DNA of 9,467 nt from NCBI GenBank assembly GCA_037968835.1, contig JBBKWG010000138.1:1-9467 (forward strand), in the 5' to 3' direction. Source of the DNA: JBBKWG01 sp037968835 (lineage in GTDB: Bacteria > Pseudomonadota > Alphaproteobacteria > Rhodobacterales > Rhodobacteraceae). Under the pieces are notes generated by a model. The model saw only the letters and a list, made by a program, of their open reading frames with translations, was not told where the DNA came from and searched no databases. Positions 6,610-9,467 of the stretch are shown here, in pieces (position 1 is the stretch's first letter; each line of letters opens with the position of its first letter). Made by a program: the position numbers and the translations under genes.

Positions 6610-6637
6610 TTGTAACGCCTATTCAGAGCCCTATAAG
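6610..6637 (+). promoter_or_regulatory. Candidate sigma-70 promoter for ubiE
   Basis: TTGTAA (6610-6615) and TATAAG (6632-6637) are 16 bases apart in the 85-base gap between divergent mutM and ubiE. The ubiE start follows 30 bases after the -10 box, leaving room for a short leader with its AAGGA site (6652-6656). On the other strand, TACAAT within 6609-6615 is a possible mutM -10 box that would overlap this promoter, but its -35 is poor. Consensus match only. Confidence 0.4.
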
Positions 6638-6667
6638 AAGGGTGCGTTTGCAAGGATCACAAGAACG

Positions 6668-7420
6668 ATGTCCGATAGTTCCGAAAAGACCACCCATTTC
6701 GGTGCCCGCGATGTCCGCGAGGATGAGAAGGCTGGTCTTGTTCACGGTGTCTTTACTAACGTTGCGTCGAAGTACGACGTGATGAACGATGTCATGTCGG
6801 TCGGAATTCATCGTCTGTGGAAAGACGCTATGATGGATTGGCTTGCGCCACGCTCGGGTCAGCGGCTTCTGGACGTGGCGGGAGGCACCGGGGACATCGC
6901 TTTTCGATTTTTGAAGCGGGCGCCGGGCGCAGAAGCTGTTGTTCTGGATATGACCGAACAGATGCTGGTAGAGGGCCGACAGCGCGCCGAGGCCGACGCG
7001 ATGGCCGACAGATTGGACTGGGTGACCGGCGACGCAATGGCGCTGCCATTCGAAGACAACGCGTTCGATGCCTACACGATTTCGTTCGGTATTCGGAATG
7101 TGACCCGGATACCCGATGCTCTGACTGAGGCATTTCGCGTGCTGAAGCCCGGTGGTCGCCTGATGGTGTTGGAGTTTTCCCAGCTAACGAATGCGGGACT
7201 GCAAAGGGCATATGACGCGTATTCCTATAATGTAATTCCGCGCATGGGTAAGCTGATCGCGAATGATCATGACAGTTATCAGTATTTGGTCGAGTCGATC
7301 CGGCGTTTTCCTGATCAAGAAACTTTCGCTGCGATGATCGGCGACGCTGGTTTCGAAATGGTCAAGTATCGCAATCTGTCGATGGGCATTGCAGCGCTCC
7401 ATTCGGGCTGGAAGCTGTAG
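6668..7420 (+). CDS. ubiE: Ubiquinone/menaquinone biosynthesis C-methyltransferase UbiE
   Basis: UbiE uses S-adenosylmethionine to C-methylate the polyprenyl-benzoquinol ring in ubiquinone synthesis (and demethylmenaquinol where menaquinone is made). The 250-residue class I methyltransferase has family signature 1, YDVMNDVMSVGIHRLWK (36-52), the SAM-binding motif I LLDVAGGTGD (67-76), and the second signature RVLKPGGRLMVLEFS in the C-terminal half. The protein ends ALHSGWKL, as most UbiE proteins do. The frame is open for 100 codons upstream, but the ATG at 6668 is the family start and is preceded by AAGGA 11 bases upstream. ubiB follows with no gap. Confidence 0.97.
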   Translation: MSDSSEKTTHFGARDVREDEKAGLVHGVFTNVASKYDVMNDVMSVGIHRLWKDAMMDWLAPRSGQRLLDVAGGTGDIAFRFLKRAPGAEAVVLDMTEQMLVEGRQRAEADAMADRLDWVTGDAMALPFEDNAFDAYTISFGIRNVTRIPDALTEAFRVLKPGGRLMVLEFSQLTNAGLQRAYDAYSYNVIPRMGKLIANDHDSYQYLVESIRRFPDQETFAAMIGDAGFEMVKYRNLSMGIAALHSGWKL

Positions 7421-8953
7421 GTGCGAGGACCTCACAATCTACTGCGCCTGATTCGCACCGGCGCTACGCTGGAGCGCACCGGTGCGATGGGCGTGGTGCT
7501 GGAGGCGTTCAGCGCGCCGCCGTCGCTTAGAATTGCGGCGCGGGTTCTGGGCTGGCCGTTCAAATGGCTCGGATACAAGGGCGATCCGAACTTGCCGCCT
7601 GCGACTCGTGCGCTGACAGCGCTTGGGCCAGCATACATCAAGTTCGGACAGATTCTGTCGACGCGCCCCGATGTTGTCGGCGACGAACTTGCGTTGCAGT
7701 TGCGCGTACTGCAGGACAAATTGCCTCCGTTCTCGATCGAAATCGCCAAGGCGACGGTCGAGCGTGAACTGGGCATGCCGGTCGATCAGATGTTCAGCGA
7801 CTTCTCCGAGCCGGTGGCGGCGGCGTCCATCGCACAGGTGCACAAGGCGCATTTGGTCGATACCGGCGAACCCGTAGCGGTCAAGGTTCTGCGGCCGCGG
7901 ATAGAACAGGCTTTCCGGCGCGACATCGACGCGTTCTATTTCGCCGCGCGTGTCATCGAAATTCTGGCGCCATCGACGCGCCGCTTGCGTCCGATGGATG
8001 TCGTTACCCATTTCGAGGGCGTTGTACTGGGCGAACTGGATTTGCGTCTGGAAACAGCATCGGCGGCTGAATTTGCAGCCAACACCGCTGCCGATCCGGG
8101 CTTCGATGTGCCCGAGGTCAAATGGTTTTTGTCGTCGCGCAGGGTAATGACGCTGGCTTGGGTCGAAGGCATTCCATCGGGCGATGTACCAGCGATACAG
8201 GCTGCCGGTCACGATCTGGAGGCGCTGAGCGAAAAAATCCTGACCATGTTCCTGAGCCATGCCTTGAGGGACGGGTATTTCCACGCCGATATGCATCAAG
8301 GCAATCTGAAGGTTGCGGCGGACGGGACGCTGGTCGCGCTCGATTTCGGGATTATGGGGCGGATCGACGAATATACGCGCCGTGTCTATGCCGAAATCCT
8401 GTTCGGCTTTATCCGCAAGGATTATCACCGCGTCGCCGAAGTGCACTTCGAAGCTGGCTATGTGCCTGCCGACCGTGATGTCGACGAGTTCGCCCGTGCG
8501 CTTCGCGCTGTCGGAGAGCCAATTTTCGGGATGGATGCGACAAGGATTTCAATGGGGCGGCTTTTGACCTATCTCTTTGAAGTCACAGAGCGTTTCGGGA
8601 TGGAGACGCGCACCGAACTGATCCTTTTGCAGCGCACGATGGTCGTGGTCGAAGGCGTTGCGCGGTCTTTCAACCCGCATATCAACATCTGGAAAGTCGC
8701 CCGGCCGATCGTCGAGGGCTATATCGCCGAAAGCATCGGACCAAAGGCTGTGATGCGCGATCTCGGCAAAACGGCCCGCGTACTGAGCCGTTTCGGGCCG
8801 CGTCTTCCGCAGTTGGCCGAAGCCGCGCTGGTGCGCCAGACCGAGCGACTGAACCACGAGCCGATCCGTAACTACTCATGGCACCCGATCTGGTGGATGG
8901 TCGCGGGTGGCGCAATGGTCGGCGTCGGTGTTCTGCTGGGGCTGTCGATCTAG
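7421..8953 (+). CDS. ubiB: UbiB/ADCK-family atypical kinase for ubiquinone biosynthesis
   Basis: UbiB is a membrane-associated atypical protein-kinase-like ATPase required for ubiquinone synthesis, thought to help extract lipid precursors for the Ubi enzymes. The 510-residue protein shows the family's KxGQ motif (KFGQ, 74-77), the alanine-rich nucleotide loop AAAS (133-136), VAVK with Lys155, the catalytic segment HADMHQGN (288-295) and DFG (308-310). The C-terminus (about 490-510) is hydrophobic and glycine-rich, fitting a membrane segment. The start is a GTG directly after the ubiE TAG, supported by the conserved MRGPHN N-terminus and by GGAAG 6 bases upstream inside ubiE. Coupling to ubiE is therefore very likely. 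Its stop codon overlaps that of convergent flgD. Confidence 0.96.
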   Translation: MRGPHNLLRLIRTGATLERTGAMGVVLEAFSAPPSLRIAARVLGWPFKWLGYKGDPNLPPATRALTALGPAYIKFGQILSTRPDVVGDELALQLRVLQDKLPPFSIEIAKATVERELGMPVDQMFSDFSEPVAAASIAQVHKAHLVDTGEPVAVKVLRPRIEQAFRRDIDAFYFAARVIEILAPSTRRLRPMDVVTHFEGVVLGELDLRLETASAAEFAANTAADPGFDVPEVKWFLSSRRVMTLAWVEGIPSGDVPAIQAAGHDLEALSEKILTMFLSHALRDGYFHADMHQGNLKVAADGTLVALDFGIMGRIDEYTRRVYAEILFGFIRKDYHRVAEVHFEAGYVPADRDVDEFARALRAVGEPIFGMDATRISMGRLLTYLFEVTERFGMETRTELILLQRTMVVVEGVARSFNPHINIWKVARPIVEGYIAESIGPKAVMRDLGKTARVLSRFGPRLPQLAEAALVRQTERLNHEPIRNYSWHPIWWMVAGGAMVGVGVLLGLSI

Positions 8954-9467
8954 GGCTGCGAGTCCGGTGCGCGCAAAGCGGTGACGCCCGTCGACGGTAC
9001 GCTGATGCCGCCTACCAGCACGATTTCGACGCCCGCCTCGCCAATGCGTGCCTCGCGCACTTGCGCGTAGTGTTCGACAGGCCGCGTGCTCGTCACCTCG
9101 CCCCGGTTCAGGCTTTCCTGCTCAAATATGTATAAGCCAGCGGGAAGCGGCGCACCGCCAGTACCGACGCCGCCCCAATGAATCGAGTCGACGCCGAGCG
9201 GCATCGCCTCGCGCGACACCACGCGACCGGTAGCATCGCGGACGATCAGATTTGCAGCGTCGGATGCAGGATCTGGGTTAGGGGCAAGCGTGATCGGGAC
9301 GCCGTCAAACTGCGCAGCCGCCGAAACGCGCGCATCCATACCGACCCAGCCCGCAAGCTGCGAAATGCCGGTGGCGCCAAGGCCGTCCGCCATTTTGCGA
9401 AGCAGATCGTTGGTCATAACCTGCTGCTCGACGCCGGAGAACGTCGCCAGCTGGACCGCAAAATCGG
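8950..9467 (-). CDS. flgD: Flagellar hook-capping protein FlgD (3' part, runs off the window)
   Basis: FlgD forms the temporary scaffold cap at the tip of the growing flagellar hook and guides polymerisation of the hook protein FlgE; it is exported by the flagellar type III system. About 171 residues are visible. They begin within the family's most conserved stretch, DFAVQLATFSGVEQQV, continue with NDLLRK and the QLAGWVGMDARV segment, and then enter a beta-rich region that fits the FlgD Ig-like/tudor domains (NLIVRDATGRVV, PLPAGLYIFEQE). The true start lies beyond base 9467; an internal ATG at 9417 is not the start, because conserved FlgD sequence precedes it. The stop is shared with ubiB in a CTAG, with no terminator between the genes. 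It suggests a motile organism with a flagellar cluster to the right. Confidence 0.92.
   Translation of the reverse strand, partial: DFAVQLATFSGVEQQVMTNDLLRKMADGLGATGISQLAGWVGMDARVSAAAQFDGVPITLAPNPDPASDAANLIVRDATGRVVSREAMPLGVDSIHWGGVGTGGAPLPAGLYIFEQESLNRGEVTSTRPVEHYAQVREARIGEAGVEIVLVGGISVPSTGVTALRAPDSQP

Noticed and set aside
6368..6667. N-terminal extension of ubiE by 100 codons
   Set aside because: The extension lies antisense to mutM, while family length, the conserved N-terminus and a ribosome binding site all support the ATG at 6668.
8400..8420. DnaA-box-like TTATCCGCA inside ubiB
   Set aside because: It is a single degenerate match in coding sequence, explained by codon use.

Overview
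This is a stretch of chromosomal core genes from an alphaproteobacterium, most likely a member of the Rhodobacteraceae (Roseobacter group). That placement rests on the wording of the proteins (DnaA, the enoyl-CoA hydratase, UbiB and MutM all read like roseobacter orthologues) and on the gene order dnaA-dnaN-recF beside rpsT, an enoyl-CoA hydratase gene, mutM and ubiE-ubiB. No genus can be named from the sequence alone. There are no RNA genes, CRISPR arrays, insertion sequences or prophage parts, and no gap above 300 bases without a gene.

The minus-strand block from 1 to 4252 reads, in transcription order, rhodanese-domain protein, dnaA, dnaN, recF, and the first 15 codons of a gene that overlaps the recF stop codon and runs off the left edge. 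The spacings are 32, 122 and 36 bases and a 4-base overlap, so these probably form one replication-initiation and clamp operon, possibly with an internal promoter or processing site in the dnaA-dnaN gap, where a strong hairpin sits. The likely control region lies in 4253-4409. It is bounded upstream by the rpsT terminator and holds three dyad symmetries and three GANTC sites.

The minus-strand block from 4410 to 6582 is mutM, an enoyl-CoA hydratase and rpsT, ending in a textbook intrinsic terminator at 4410-4441. mutM is transcribed divergently from ubiE across 85 bases that carry a plausible ubiE promoter. On the plus strand, ubiE (C-methylation in ubiquinone synthesis) and ubiB (atypical kinase/ATPase needed for the same pathway) are directly abutted and surely co-expressed.

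At the right edge, the 3' part of flgD (flagellar hook-capping protein) meets ubiB tail to tail; the two stop codons share a single CTAG. This marks the junction of the core block with a flagellar locus.

I did not find a previously undescribed system. The points most worth a second look are the dyad-rich region controlling the rhodanese-dnaA unit, the placement of a rhodanese gene directly ahead of dnaA with a weakly initiated dnaA start, and the dnaA-dnaN hairpin.
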